From Limiplasma sp034927815 (lineage in GTDB: Bacteria; Bacillota; Clostridia; Christensenellales; Aristaeellaceae), in contig JAYFPK010000005.1 in assembly GCA_034927815.1 (NCBI GenBank), forward strand, positions 78,476 to 142,475: a stretch of DNA of 64,000 nt. Direction: 5' to 3'. A program made the translations under genes and the position numbers. Below the pieces are notes generated by a model that saw nothing but the letters and a program-made list of their open reading frames with translations, was not told the origin of the DNA and did not search any database. The stretch's first letter is position 1. Each line of letters begins with the position of its first letter. Below are positions 1 to 7,282 of this stretch, piece by piece.

Positions 1-481
1 CCGCGCCGCAATCCGTGGTCTTCGAACCGGAGCTGGTAGTGCGGGAGAGCTGCCCGTAAGCGGCGCGTACCAGCACGCCGGGCCCAACGCCCTGGAGGGG
101 GATCATGACGGCGCGTATTCCTACAACGTCTGCCGCTTCCCCTGGCGCACGGCCATGGACTCCCTGATGACCGGGGACGAACGGGCGCTGGCCCAGCGCT
201 CCCGGCTGAACGACTGGATCAAGGCGGAAACCAACCACACTCCCGGAAGCATCATGGCCGGTTATACCCTGGAGGGCAAGGTCCTGGAGAGCTACAACGA
301 TTTGAGCTTTACAGCCCCCCTGATGGTCAGCGCCATGATCCGCCCCGAGGATCAGCAATGGCTGAACGGCCTGTAGGATCACAACATGGATTTCAAAACC
401 CAGGAAGATTTCTATTACAGCAACACGCTGCGCCTGCTTTGCGCCTTGGCGGTTACGGGGAATTGGGGGGAGCCCAGGTAA
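1..481 (+). pseudogene. GH8-family glycosidase, 3' part, interrupted by a nonsense codon
   Basis: The 5' end lies outside the window. The reading frame starting at base 2 gives a C-terminal GH8 (endoglucanase/xylanase family) sequence: an AYSYNVCRFPWR block, then DSLMTGDERA, WIKAETNHTPGSI and LSFTAPLMVSAMI. The frame is cut by TAG at 374-376 directly after WLNGL, yet the family pattern continues in the same frame with an FYYSNTLRLL segment and ends at TAA 479-481. Family members commonly have tryptophan at the stop position, so TGG to TAG is a likely single mutation. Upstream of about base 45 another frame looks more coding-like, hinting at a further frameshift. I infer a decayed gene for a secreted polysaccharide hydrolase. 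Confidence 0.75.
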
Positions 482-595
482 AAGAAGGCCGCCGTTTACC
501 GCAGGCAGCCGCTCCTCCCCCAGGGGGGAGCCGTTTCCATCCCCCGTCGCCGATGGGAGTCAACGCCTTCATGATTTGCACCAGTGCGGATCAGG

Positions 596-1259
596 CTATT
601 TATTCGTAATGGAGCGCAAAAACGTCTGGGTCCGTTCATGACGAGGCTGGGTGAATATCTGGGCAAGGGCCCTTCCTCCATCACCATGCCATTGTCCATA
701 AACAATACCCGATCCGCCACCTCCCGGGCAAATCCCATTTCCTGGGTGACGCATACCATCGCACTGCCCGTTTTGGCCAGCTCTTTCATCACCGTGAGCA
801 CCCCGCCTATGATTTCCGGATCAAGGGCTGATGTGGGCTCATCAAACAGCATGATCTTAGGTTCCATCGCCAGGGCTCTGGCGATGGCCACACGCTGCTG
901 CCCGCCGGCAAGCCGGCCCGGGTATGCCTTTTCCTTGTCCGAAAGGCCCGCCTTTTCCAAAAGCTGGCGGGCCCTCTCCTAGGCCACCTCTTTTTTCACC
1001 TTTTTTGCGTAAATCACGCCGGAGGTGACGTTCCCCAGGACGGCTATATGGGGAAACAGGGTGATCGGCTGAAATACCATGCCCATTTCCTTGCGGATTT
1101 CCGTCACATTCCGCGCCCTGTCGTACAGATCAATCCCATCGATCACAATCTGCCCGCCCCGTTCTCCTCCATGAGCGCCAGCACTTCCCCCCCGTGAAGG
1201 GTCAGGCCCACGTCCCGCACCGTCTGCGCCGCGCCAAAGGACTTGGAGATTCCTTCCAT
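596..1259 (-). pseudogene. GlnQ-like amino-acid ABC transporter ATPase, broken at three places
   Basis: Pieces of a polar amino-acid ABC ATPase lie in consecutive frames: MEGISKSFGAAQTVRDV at the N-terminus, KEMGMVFQPITLFPH (Q-loop), LAGGQQRVAIARALA (signature), IMLFDEPTSALDPE (Walker B) and the D-loop/H region. Lesions: sequence is missing around the Walker A site near 1150-1165 (ENGAG runs straight into QIVIDG, and the Lys-Ser/Thr of the P-loop is gone) with a frame change; a TAG at 979-981; and a frameshift near 660-672, after which another frame gives the expected tail QIFTQPRHERTQTFL and stops at 596. Without a P-loop the product could not hydrolyse ATP. No partner permease is visible. 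Confidence 0.8.
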
Positions 1260-1647
1260 TCTCAGTAATTCGCCCACTGCCCATCCCACCCTTCGCGCAG
1301 TCTTATTGTAATCGATTGTACCCTTGGAAAGGACGGCCCGCCTTTCAAATATCTGAACTCCATTCCTATTTTTCTGAACAGGCTTGTTGAGGAAAGGGCC
1401 TTTGAGGCAAGGGCAAATCCAGCTGGAGCAAGCGCCGTATCTTCCCTGGCGAAAAAGGGAGGGGGGGAAGGCTTCCTCCGTTCCCCGGCGTATAGCGCCG
1501 CCGCAAAGGAGCGGCCGCTTTCCTGCGCGAAAGAAAAGGGAAAGCCCGGGGCAAAATTTTTTTCAGGCCTATCCTTTTGCCTCCCCGGATGCTCTAATGG
1601 GTGCAATTGCGAAAGAACCACCTTCTGGCCAGAAAGGCGGCGTATGT
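1260..1647. other. Intergenic stretch upstream of the ECF sigma gene
   Basis: About 390 bases between the start of the GlnQ remnant and the sigma factor. It contains a purine-rich tract near 1450-1475 and short self-complementary bits such as GGAAGGCTTCC at 1466-1476. Overlapping open frames exist on both strands but none has a convincing ribosome binding site or recognisable protein. It presumably holds the sigma-operon promoter, which I could not assign. Confidence 0.4.
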
Positions 1648-2118
1648 GTGAACAAGCTGGAATTTGAGCGGCGGTGCATGGCCTGCGCCCAACGGCTGCA
1701 CCGGATCGCCCTGGCAATCCTGACCCGGGAGGCGGACTGCGAGGACGCCGTCCAGGAGGCCCTGGTGCGCGCCTGGATGGGGCTCAAAAAGCTGCGGGAG
1801 CCGCAATACTTCGAGACCTGGCTCTGCCGCATCCTCATCAACGAGTGCAAGCGGGCCCTGCGGCAGCGCAAGCGCCAGGCCACGGCGGAGCTTCGGGATA
1901 TCCTTCCGGCCCCCGATCCCCCCGACCCCCGGCTGTGGGACGCGCTGCGGCGATTACAGGTTCAGTACCGCCTGCCGCTAACGCTGCACCACGGGGAGGG
2001 ATACAGCATCGCCCAATGTGCACAGATGCTGAACCTGCCGCAAAGCACGGTAAAATGGCGAATCCACCAGGGCAAAAAAGCGCTGGCGGAACTGCTGAAA
2101 GAGGAGGTGGAAGCATGA
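1648..2118 (+). CDS. ECF-type RNA polymerase sigma factor
   Basis: 156 residues. The start is GTG 1648, chosen because an AAAGGCGG ribosome binding site lies about 10 bases upstream; the open frame reaches further 5' but with unsigma-like sequence. Region 2 is near residues 10-75 (DCEDAVQEALVRAWMGL, ETWLCRILINECK) and region 4 near 100-150 (YSIAQCAQMLNLPQSTVKWRIHQGKKAL), the usual two-domain ECF arrangement without regions 1 and 3. The stop overlaps the start of the next gene (ATGA), so sigma and its probable membrane partner are co-translated. Expected role: directing RNA polymerase to a small regulon in response to an envelope signal. Confidence 0.9.
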   Translation: MNKLEFERRCMACAQRLHRIALAILTREADCEDAVQEALVRAWMGLKKLREPQYFETWLCRILINECKRALRQRKRQATAELRDILPAPDPPDPRLWDALRRLQVQYRLPLTLHHGEGYSIAQCAQMLNLPQSTVKWRIHQGKKALAELLKEEVEA

Positions 2119-3332
2119 CGGACTGGAACAACCTGCGGGATGCTTTCGCCCCTGCCCCGGAACACTTTACGCTGCGCATGCAAGCAACCTTTGAACATAT
2201 GGAGGAATTGACAGTGAAACGCAGACACCGGATCACATTGGCAGCTTTGGTGGCGGTATTGGTATTGCTGCTGGGCGTGGCCCTGGCGGCCGGCAGCTTC
2301 GGCGTGCTGGACTTTTTGGCCCGCCCCAACGAAGATGGCACCAAGACCGTCAACGAAGCCCTGGTGGAGCATGTACAGGATGTGAAAATCAACAAGGACG
2401 GGACCGCTAGCCAGGTGCAGGTGCTGGACGCCATTTGCGACGGAAACACCCTGAGTTTGGCCTGGTCCCTGGAGAACCTCTCCGACCAAAATCTCTTCGT
2501 AACATGGGATGCCCTGGTGGACGGCGGAGAACGGCATTTCAACGGCGGCAGCGGCACCGGATACGAGTTCTTTGTGGAGGCCGGAAAGGCCATGGACGGC
2601 GGCTTCAGCTATAACCTGGACCCCGTGGTAACGGAGGGCAGCGTGGAGGTTCAGCTCTCCTTCCGGGTGATGTCCCCCAAGGGAGAAGTGGTAAAGGGGC
2701 AAGCTCTCTCGGATACCATGACGGAGGAGGAGCAGCGGGCCGCCCTGGAGAAGACGGAGGCGGAGGCGAAAAGCGGCAAGCTGGTGGTCATCGGCGGGGA
2801 GATTGAATTGCCTGCCGAAATGCTGGCGGAAGGGGAAAGCAAGGCGGATTCCCTGGAGAGGCTGGGCCTGATGGAGACGGTGGACAGCTTTGAAATCGCC
2901 TTCACCCTGAAAACCACCGGGGCCACCCGCAGCCTTTTGCCCCAGGGCGCTCCTGAGGAAAAGCGCTTTGAGGGATACCGGATGATCCTCTCCCAGGCCG
3001 ACCTCTCCCCCACTCGGCTGCAGTTCACCGTGGAATACGTGTTTGACGGCGAGGCGGAACTGGAGCGGTTCCAGCGGGAGCGCCCCTACATGACCCTATG
3101 GCCCCAGGCCCAGGACGGAGAAAATTGGTACGCCACCGGCAACGGAACAGACGAAGATCCCCAACAGCGGCAGGACGGCACGATTGTGGTGCGCTACCAC
3201 TATACCCTCTCGGAGCTCCTCCGCAGCCCCGAAAGCATCACCATCATGGCCGAAAGCGACAGGCAGGAGGGGGGGCGCAACGTAAGGGCGCCCCATCCCG
3301 AGGAATCCTTTACCCTGAGGCTGGCGCCGTAG
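2115..3332 (+). CDS. DUF4179-type membrane protein, probable anti-sigma partner
   Basis: 405 residues; ATG 2115 overlaps the sigma stop and has GAGGAGG about 8 bases upstream. A cytoplasmic N-terminal segment of about 40 residues carries acidic and basic stretches (EHMEELTVKRRHR), followed by one transmembrane helix near residues 42-62 (TLAALVAVLVLLLGVALAAG) and a long extracytoplasmic part. This is the layout of DUF4179 proteins encoded next to ECF sigma factors in Firmicutes, where the short inner part is thought to hold sigma and the outer part to sense. No zinc-binding HXXXCXXC motif is present, so it is not a ZAS-type anti-sigma factor. Function inferred from position and architecture. 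Confidence 0.75.
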   Translation: MTDWNNLRDAFAPAPEHFTLRMQATFEHMEELTVKRRHRITLAALVAVLVLLLGVALAAGSFGVLDFLARPNEDGTKTVNEALVEHVQDVKINKDGTASQVQVLDAICDGNTLSLAWSLENLSDQNLFVTWDALVDGGERHFNGGSGTGYEFFVEAGKAMDGGFSYNLDPVVTEGSVEVQLSFRVMSPKGEVVKGQALSDTMTEEEQRAALEKTEAEAKSGKLVVIGGEIELPAEMLAEGESKADSLERLGLMETVDSFEIAFTLKTTGATRSLLPQGAPEEKRFEGYRMILSQADLSPTRLQFTVEYVFDGEAELERFQRERPYMTLWPQAQDGENWYATGNGTDEDPQQRQDGTIVVRYHYTLSELLRSPESITIMAESDRQEGGRNVRAPHPEESFTLRLAP

Positions 3333-3396
3333 GGGGAAGTACGGTCCGGCCCTTCGGGAGGAAAAAGCCTTTAGGCCGTATAACACCTGTATGATA

Positions 3397-3426
3397 TACA
3401 AAGCGCCCCTTCGGGGGCGCTTTGTA
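3397..3426 (+). terminator. GC-rich hairpin after the sigma operon
   Basis: A 13-base-pair perfect stem (TACAAAGCGCCCC and its complement) closed by a TTCG tetraloop, 65 bases past the DUF4179 stop. No T tract follows the stem, so termination may depend on the second hairpin just downstream or on Rho. Confidence 0.6.
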
Positions 3427-3440
3427 CGGGAAGACCAACA

Positions 3441-3466
3441 AAACTCCTTGCAATCAAGGAGTTTTT
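3441..3466 (+). terminator. Rho-independent terminator
   Basis: Stem AAACTCCTTG / CAAGGAGTTT with loop CAAT, followed by further T residues. It lies about 15 bases after the TTCG hairpin, so the sigma operon ends in two stacked hairpins. Confidence 0.75.
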
Positions 3467-3708
3467 ATTGGTGTGCTATTAAATTGCTTCTGTCTAATAG
3501 AATAGCTTTTAATACAATTTGGCGGAAGTCGTGGAGGGGGTAAAAATAAGGGGTAGGGGGTAAAAAAGTTGCTAGGGGGGTAAACAACGGGGCTAGGGGG
3601 TAAAAAGATGCAGGGGGACTATTGAAGACAACAAAACACCGGTCTTTTCATATTCACTCCATGATGGTATCGGTTAAACAAGAGTGTGGTGTGATTGCTG
3701 ATACCACC
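3467..3708. repeat. G-run repeat cluster between convergent transcription units
   Basis: This stretch between the sigma-operon terminator and the cupin gene holds no gene. Between 3535 and 3616 the plus strand has seven runs of four to six G separated by short A-rich spacers; the recurring word is GGGGGTAAAAA, preceded by TA in several copies. Spacing is irregular (about 11 to 23 bases), so this is a degenerate tandem repeat. The plus strand has G-quadruplex potential. Confidence 0.6.
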
Positions 3709-4023
3709 TTACTCCTTGGGCGCAGGGGCCTTGACTACGATCAGTTCCAGAACCGCTTCGTCTTGGTTCCGCACATTCATCTTGGTCTTGAACGGAATTT
3801 TCAGCACTGTCCCAGCCGCGTAGGCACGCACCTCTTGGTCATTCAGACCAATCGAAAGCCTTCCGCGAACTACCGTCATGTACACATTGGAGTTTGAAAA
3901 ATGCTCGGGCAGCCCTTCCCCCTTCGGAAACACCATATGGAGATAGTGAACATTCTCATCGAAAATCACCCGCTTGATGGACTTTTCGTCGGTTGCTGCC
4001 AGCTCATACGCCTTCTCAATCAT
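3709..4023 (-). CDS. Small cupin-domain protein
   Basis: 104 residues, a single cupin barrel. HYLHMVFPKGEGLPEH matches the start of cupin motif 1 with candidate metal-binding histidines, and VVRGRLSIGLNDQEV plus GTVLKIPFKTKMNV match the hairpin and motif 2. The metal ligand set looks incomplete, so a ligand-sensing or stress role is as possible as an enzyme. AAGGAGG lies 8-10 bases upstream of the start. It follows the permease-ferredoxin genes in the same direction after a 95-base gap with its own dyad and probable promoter, so it may belong to the same Crp/Fnr regulon. Substrate unknown. Confidence 0.75.
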   Translation of the reverse strand: MIEKAYELAATDEKSIKRVIFDENVHYLHMVFPKGEGLPEHFSNSNVYMTVVRGRLSIGLNDQEVRAYAAGTVLKIPFKTKMNVRNQDEAVLELIVVKAPAPKE

Positions 4024-4063
4024 AGTGGTCGGTCCTCCTTTTGCTCAGTCATTCAAGGGATAC

Positions 4064-4089
4064 TTCGCAACGCTTGCGAATCCATAATA
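4064..4089 (-). promoter_or_regulatory. Dyad TTCGCAA-CGC-TTGCGAA next to a -10-like box upstream of the cupin gene
   Basis: A perfect 7-bp inverted repeat with a 3-base centre at 4064-4080, and on the minus strand a TATTAT -10-like box at 4084-4089, lie between the permease stop and the cupin start. A regulator site or a short attenuating hairpin are both possible. I do not see the same dyad in front of the permease operon. Confidence 0.45.
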
Positions 4090-4118
4090 CCATGTCGAAG
4101 GGATTCAATCCGTTGTTA

Positions 4119-4871
4119 TTACAACGTCGCTTGGAATTCATTCCCGTGTTCGATGCCATCCTCGACGAGAGAGATCGCTTTTACGGGGCAAGCTTCAATC
4201 GCTCTGCCAAGTTTGTCAGGCTCAGGCATACCGTCAATCTCCTTAAGCGAGGCCTTCCGGTTTTTCATTTCGAACAGCTCAGGGTAGTTCTGCGCGCACA
4301 GGGAGCATCCGATGCAGGCCGCTTTGTTAATGGAAAGACCGGCTTGTTTTTTTCTCGTCTTGGGGAGATCGCCGTCTTTAACAATCAACGCGGTAATCCA
4401 TGAAAAGATAATGATCGCGGCGACCGTCAATACCCAGCGTATTGCCATAAACTCAAAGCCAAGGAATTTCACCTCATTCAGGAGCATGGGAATCTTGATC
4501 ACCGCCCACGCACTGAGTATGACGACGATGTTTCGGATGGACGCGCCCTTTTTATGCAGCATCACGCACAGCGGAAACGCCGCGTAGACAGGCCCTGCCG
4601 AAATGCTCCCGAGGATCAGCGAGAATACCACACCTTTCGTCTTCGCACCCTTCCCCAGATACTTGATAATCTTATCCTTCGGAACCCAAAGATCCAGCAG
4701 TGCGGTCAGAATGAATACGACCGGCATGATCATCAGCATTTCCTTGATGTAATAGGCGCTGTTCTTCAGGGAAGCCGTACCCATATCCGCCCGAACAATG
4801 AAAAGGACGATGTAAGCAACGGCCACCAGCGCGGCAAAGAGGTTCTCCTTCACGATTTTCAGCGCCTTCAT
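4119..4871 (-). CDS. Permease subunit with C-terminal ferredoxin domain
   Basis: 250 residues; ATG 4871 overlaps the stop of the upstream permease gene (ATGA). Five or so hydrophobic helices occupy residues 10-185 (FAALVAVAYIVLFIV, MLMIMPVVFILTALLDLW, GSISAGPVYAAFPLCVML), typical of the DUF318/ArsP-type permease family. Residues 195-245 form a single-cluster ferredoxin-like domain: ACIGCSLCAQNYPELF then EACPVKAI supply the cysteines (CxxCxxC...C). Together with the 160-residue partner it may form a two-subunit transporter, with the ferredoxin domain linking transport to redox state. The substrate is not evident; arsenicals and other organometal(loid)s are candidates only by family. Confidence 0.75.
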   Translation of the reverse strand: MKALKIVKENLFAALVAVAYIVLFIVRADMGTASLKNSAYYIKEMLMIMPVVFILTALLDLWVPKDKIIKYLGKGAKTKGVVFSLILGSISAGPVYAAFPLCVMLHKKGASIRNIVVILSAWAVIKIPMLLNEVKFLGFEFMAIRWVLTVAAIIIFSWITALIVKDGDLPKTRKKQAGLSINKAACIGCSLCAQNYPELFEMKNRKASLKEIDGMPEPDKLGRAIEACPVKAISLVEDGIEHGNEFQATL

Positions 4872-5350
4872 ATGATCACCCCCATGACGAATGCAATGCC
4901 GATGGCAAACACGAAGCTCAACGCATTTCTGACGACGGTAAACTTGAGGCCGAATTCGCGCCTTTCCAGCGGGAAAGTCACGATGCCCACCATGGTAAGG
5001 GTTGTGAGGAACGCGACGGCGGGGACAATCGCCACCCCCGCGTGGACGAGCGTCCCGACCAGCGGGAACGCGATGAACGCCGGAACCAGCGTGATCGTTC
5101 CGAATGCTGCAGATACGACGGTTGCCCAAAGAAGCGATTGACTGCCCACGAATTCGGCAATGCGCTCAGGTGGCAGGATCGTCAGAATCAGCCCGACCAG
5201 AAAGATGATGGATAAAATACTGCCCATCATTCCCTTACCCATGGCAAAGGCCGCTTTGAGCGCCTGCTTTGTCTTGCTTTTGTCCTTGAAAAAAGAGACT
5301 GCCAGAAACACGGCTGTTCCAATCCAAATGGCCAGCGTAAATACGTCCAT
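4868..5350 (-). CDS. Permease subunit, short form
   Basis: 160 residues with about five hydrophobic helices (DVFTLAIWIGTAVFLAVSFF, ILSIIFLVGLILTILPP, TLVPAFIAFPLVGTLV, FVFAIGIAFVMGVII). It resembles one half of a DUF318/ArsP-type permease, and the next gene resembles the other half. I chose ATG 5350 because GGGAGG stands 6-8 bases upstream; the frame opens further but without a ribosome binding site and across the divergent promoter. The two permease genes overlap by four bases and are transcribed away from a Crp/Fnr-type regulator, so they are probably its targets. Confidence 0.75.
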   Translation of the reverse strand: MDVFTLAIWIGTAVFLAVSFFKDKSKTKQALKAAFAMGKGMMGSILSIIFLVGLILTILPPERIAEFVGSQSLLWATVVSAAFGTITLVPAFIAFPLVGTLVHAGVAIVPAVAFLTTLTMVGIVTFPLERREFGLKFTVVRNALSFVFAIGIAFVMGVII

Positions 5351-5407
5351 AGGCTGCCCTCCCGCAATCTGATAATCGCAAGTATAAGGCATATCTCTCG
5401 GAAGGAA

Positions 5408-5436
5408 TAGACACCAGTGTTTCTTTTTGCTATAAT
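5408..5436 (+). promoter_or_regulatory. Promoter of the Crp/Fnr regulator
   Basis: TAGACA (5408-5413) and TATAAT (5431-5436) are separated by exactly 17 bases, a near-consensus vegetative promoter. The -10 box is only about 17 bases before the start codon, so the leader would be very short and just include the ribosome binding site. Confidence 0.7.
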
Positions 5437-5453
5437 CGATGGGGAGGGGTATG

Positions 5454-6095
5454 ATGGAGATTGAGAAGCTGCGCCAAAATCCTTTGCTGTCGAGCGCGGA
5501 CATCCGCTTGCTGGAACAATGCATTTCAGAAAACAAGATATTTGTAAAGAAATATGCCAAGAGCGCAACGGTGCACCGTCAGCACGACCACTGCGTCACA
5601 TTGGATGTGGTGCTGTCTGGTAATCTGGTGGCGTATTCCCTGTCAGAGAATGGATCCGCGGTAACGATGTTTGAGTTCCGGGAAAACAGCATGATTGGGG
5701 CCAATCTTCTGTTGAGCGACAACAGCATATATCCGCTGAACATCTACTCCGTAACGCCATGCGAGCTGCTTCATATGACGAAAGATGCGGTATTGGAGCT
5801 GCTTCGCGGCTATGATTTTGTCATGCGATACATTAAGTCCCTATCGTTGAACTCGCAGGGCATGAACCGGAAGATCACGATGCTCACGCAAAAGACGCTT
5901 CGGGATAATCTGCTTGATTACTTGCGGCATCAGGCCATCATCCAGGAGTCATCCTATATCAAGCTTCCGATCAGCAAAAAGGAGCTCGCCGACTATATGG
6001 GCGTACAACGGCCTTCCTTGTTCCGGGAACTGAAAAAAATGAAGGACGACGGCCTGATCGACATTTCCAACCGATTTATCAGAATTCTGGCGTGA
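5454..6095 (+). CDS. Crp/Fnr-family transcription regulator
   Basis: 213 residues from ATG 5454, preferred over the ATGs at 5439 and 5451 because GGGGAGGGG sits 5-6 bases before it. Residues 20-130 form a cyclic-nucleotide-binding-type beta roll (LDVVLSGNLVAYSLSENGS, MFEFRENSMIGANLLLS); residues 150-210 form the winged helix (ISKKELADYMGVQRPSLFREL). No cysteine cluster like that of Fnr is visible, so the ligand is unknown; heme- or effector-binding types exist in this family. It is divergent from the permease-ferredoxin pair, the usual arrangement for a local activator. Confidence 0.85.
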   Translation: MEIEKLRQNPLLSSADIRLLEQCISENKIFVKKYAKSATVHRQHDHCVTLDVVLSGNLVAYSLSENGSAVTMFEFRENSMIGANLLLSDNSIYPLNIYSVTPCELLHMTKDAVLELLRGYDFVMRYIKSLSLNSQGMNRKITMLTQKTLRDNLLDYLRHQAIIQESSYIKLPISKKELADYMGVQRPSLFRELKKMKDDGLIDISNRFIRILA

Positions 6096-6120
6096 ACAGG
6101 AAGATGTGCGCATTGCTTCT

Positions 6121-6549
6121 CTATTTCCTACCTTGCAGGGCTTTAAGCGTTTTATTGATTTCGCTGGCCTCCCTGCTGTCCAGATGCCAGATAATCAAAT
6201 TGACGGCGAGATAAACGATAAAAACGGCAAACGCAAAATAGATCGTATCGCCAAAACCATGCAAAACCCCGGCCCAGTGTCCGAACGCGATCAGCATTGC
6301 CTCCAGCAGCGCGAAGTGCAGAAACTTGCGAACCAACGTCTGACGTAACGTCAGTTCCTTGCGCGAATATGTGGCGATGGAGGGCACAACGCTTACCAGG
6401 CCAAAAAGGAGAGGCGAGAAATAGGCCTCATAGCCGAACTTCGCCGCCGGATCAAGGTTCAGCCCCAGGATGCCGATGGCCGCCGTTACGCACGTCGTGA
6501 TGATGAAATACTCCATCAGGCACCGTTTCAGAAATGCTTTCAGGCTCAT
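6121..6549 (-). CDS. DUF3021 four-helix membrane protein
   Basis: 142 residues with four predicted transmembrane helices (EYFIITTCVTAAIGILGL, YFSPLLFGLVSVVPSIATY, LHFALLEAMLIAFGHWAGVL, IYFAFAVFIVYLAVNLIIW) and short basic ends. This is the size and layout of DUF3021 proteins, which in Firmicutes are encoded directly after a LytTR regulator and are thought to hold it in check at the membrane. Its start overlaps the LytTR gene by four bases. It converges on the Crp/Fnr gene with only about 25 bases between the stops. Confidence 0.8.
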   Translation of the reverse strand: MSLKAFLKRCLMEYFIITTCVTAAIGILGLNLDPAAKFGYEAYFSPLLFGLVSVVPSIATYSRKELTLRQTLVRKFLHFALLEAMLIAFGHWAGVLHGFGDTIYFAFAVFIVYLAVNLIIWHLDSREASEINKTLKALQGRK

Positions 6550-6992
6550 GCTTTTTCACCCAACAGTCTTTTCTTCAGTTCCGGCACATACTGCCGGGAG
6601 ATGATGACTTCCTCCCCACCAAACATGGTCGCCGAGAACCTGCCGTTCAGTATGGGGCGCACATGATCCACCCTCATCAGGTTGATGACAAAGGATTTCG
6701 AGCACCTAAAAAACTTCCGGCCTTCATGCGCCACTTCAAACTCATACAGCTTGCACTTGAGTTCATAAGTCTTTTTTGCGGTATAGGCGAACACCTTATT
6801 GTCCACCGCCTCTACATACAAGATGTCCTGCAGTGCGATTTGGCTCACGCGTTCCTCAATATATCCGGCCAATGTGGCCCCGGTGGATTTCACAAACCGG
6901 ACGATGCTTTTGATATCCTCGTTTACTTCGTAGCAATGGACGATGACCTGTTCGTCCATGTCTCTGCTGATCTTCTTGACTGCAACTTTCAA
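6546..6992 (-). CDS. LytTR-domain DNA-binding regulator
   Basis: 148 residues from TTG 6992, which has AGGTGGAG 5-8 bases upstream; an in-frame ATG at 7040 would add 16 unlikely residues. The LytTR domain fills the second half (ILYVEAVDNKVFAYT, FRCSKSFVINLMRVDHVRP, EEVIISRQYVPELKK). There is no receiver domain, so this is the stand-alone LytTR type that pairs with DUF3021. Such pairs usually regulate themselves; a TATAAT reads out on the minus strand at 7100-7105, but I could not assign a convincing -35 or direct-repeat binding site. Confidence 0.85.
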   Translation of the reverse strand: MKVAVKKISRDMDEQVIVHCYEVNEDIKSIVRFVKSTGATLAGYIEERVSQIALQDILYVEAVDNKVFAYTAKKTYELKCKLYEFEVAHEGRKFFRCSKSFVINLMRVDHVRPILNGRFSATMFGGEEVIISRQYVPELKKRLLGEKA

Positions 6993-7040
6993 AGCTCCAC
7001 CTTCTAAACTTGCCGCGACCGCTTGACGCTCAGGTTCCAT

Positions 7041-7282
7041 GTAGTGGAGAAGCGTATCAATGGCGGCGGATGTGCGATGGATTATCCATCCAACGCACTA
7101 TTATAGCTTAAATGGGTAACGCCATCCAGCGCAATGACAGTCACAAATGAAATTTCTCAAACCGCGGCATATAATCTGGGGGATCATGTTCGAGGAGGTA
7201 TGAGATGGCGTGTTTTCACGGGTCCATCCCATACCCCTCATCATGTCCTGATCCCGCCTTCAACAACCGTATGCTGACAGCT
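7041..7282. other. Intergenic region with an orphan translation start on the plus strand
   Basis: The left part carries the likely promoter of the LytTR gene. On the plus strand a TATAAT at 7171-7176 is followed by GAGGAGG at 7194-7200 and ATG 7205. The frame from that ATG runs into the antisense of the hydrolase gene and resembles nothing. This looks like the 5' end of a gene whose body was lost, not a working gene. Confidence 0.45.

Noticed and set aside
374..376. TAG read as an amino acid (recoded stop)
   Set aside because: The neighbouring genes use TAG and other stops normally and the next gene is also decayed, so simple nonsense mutation is more likely.
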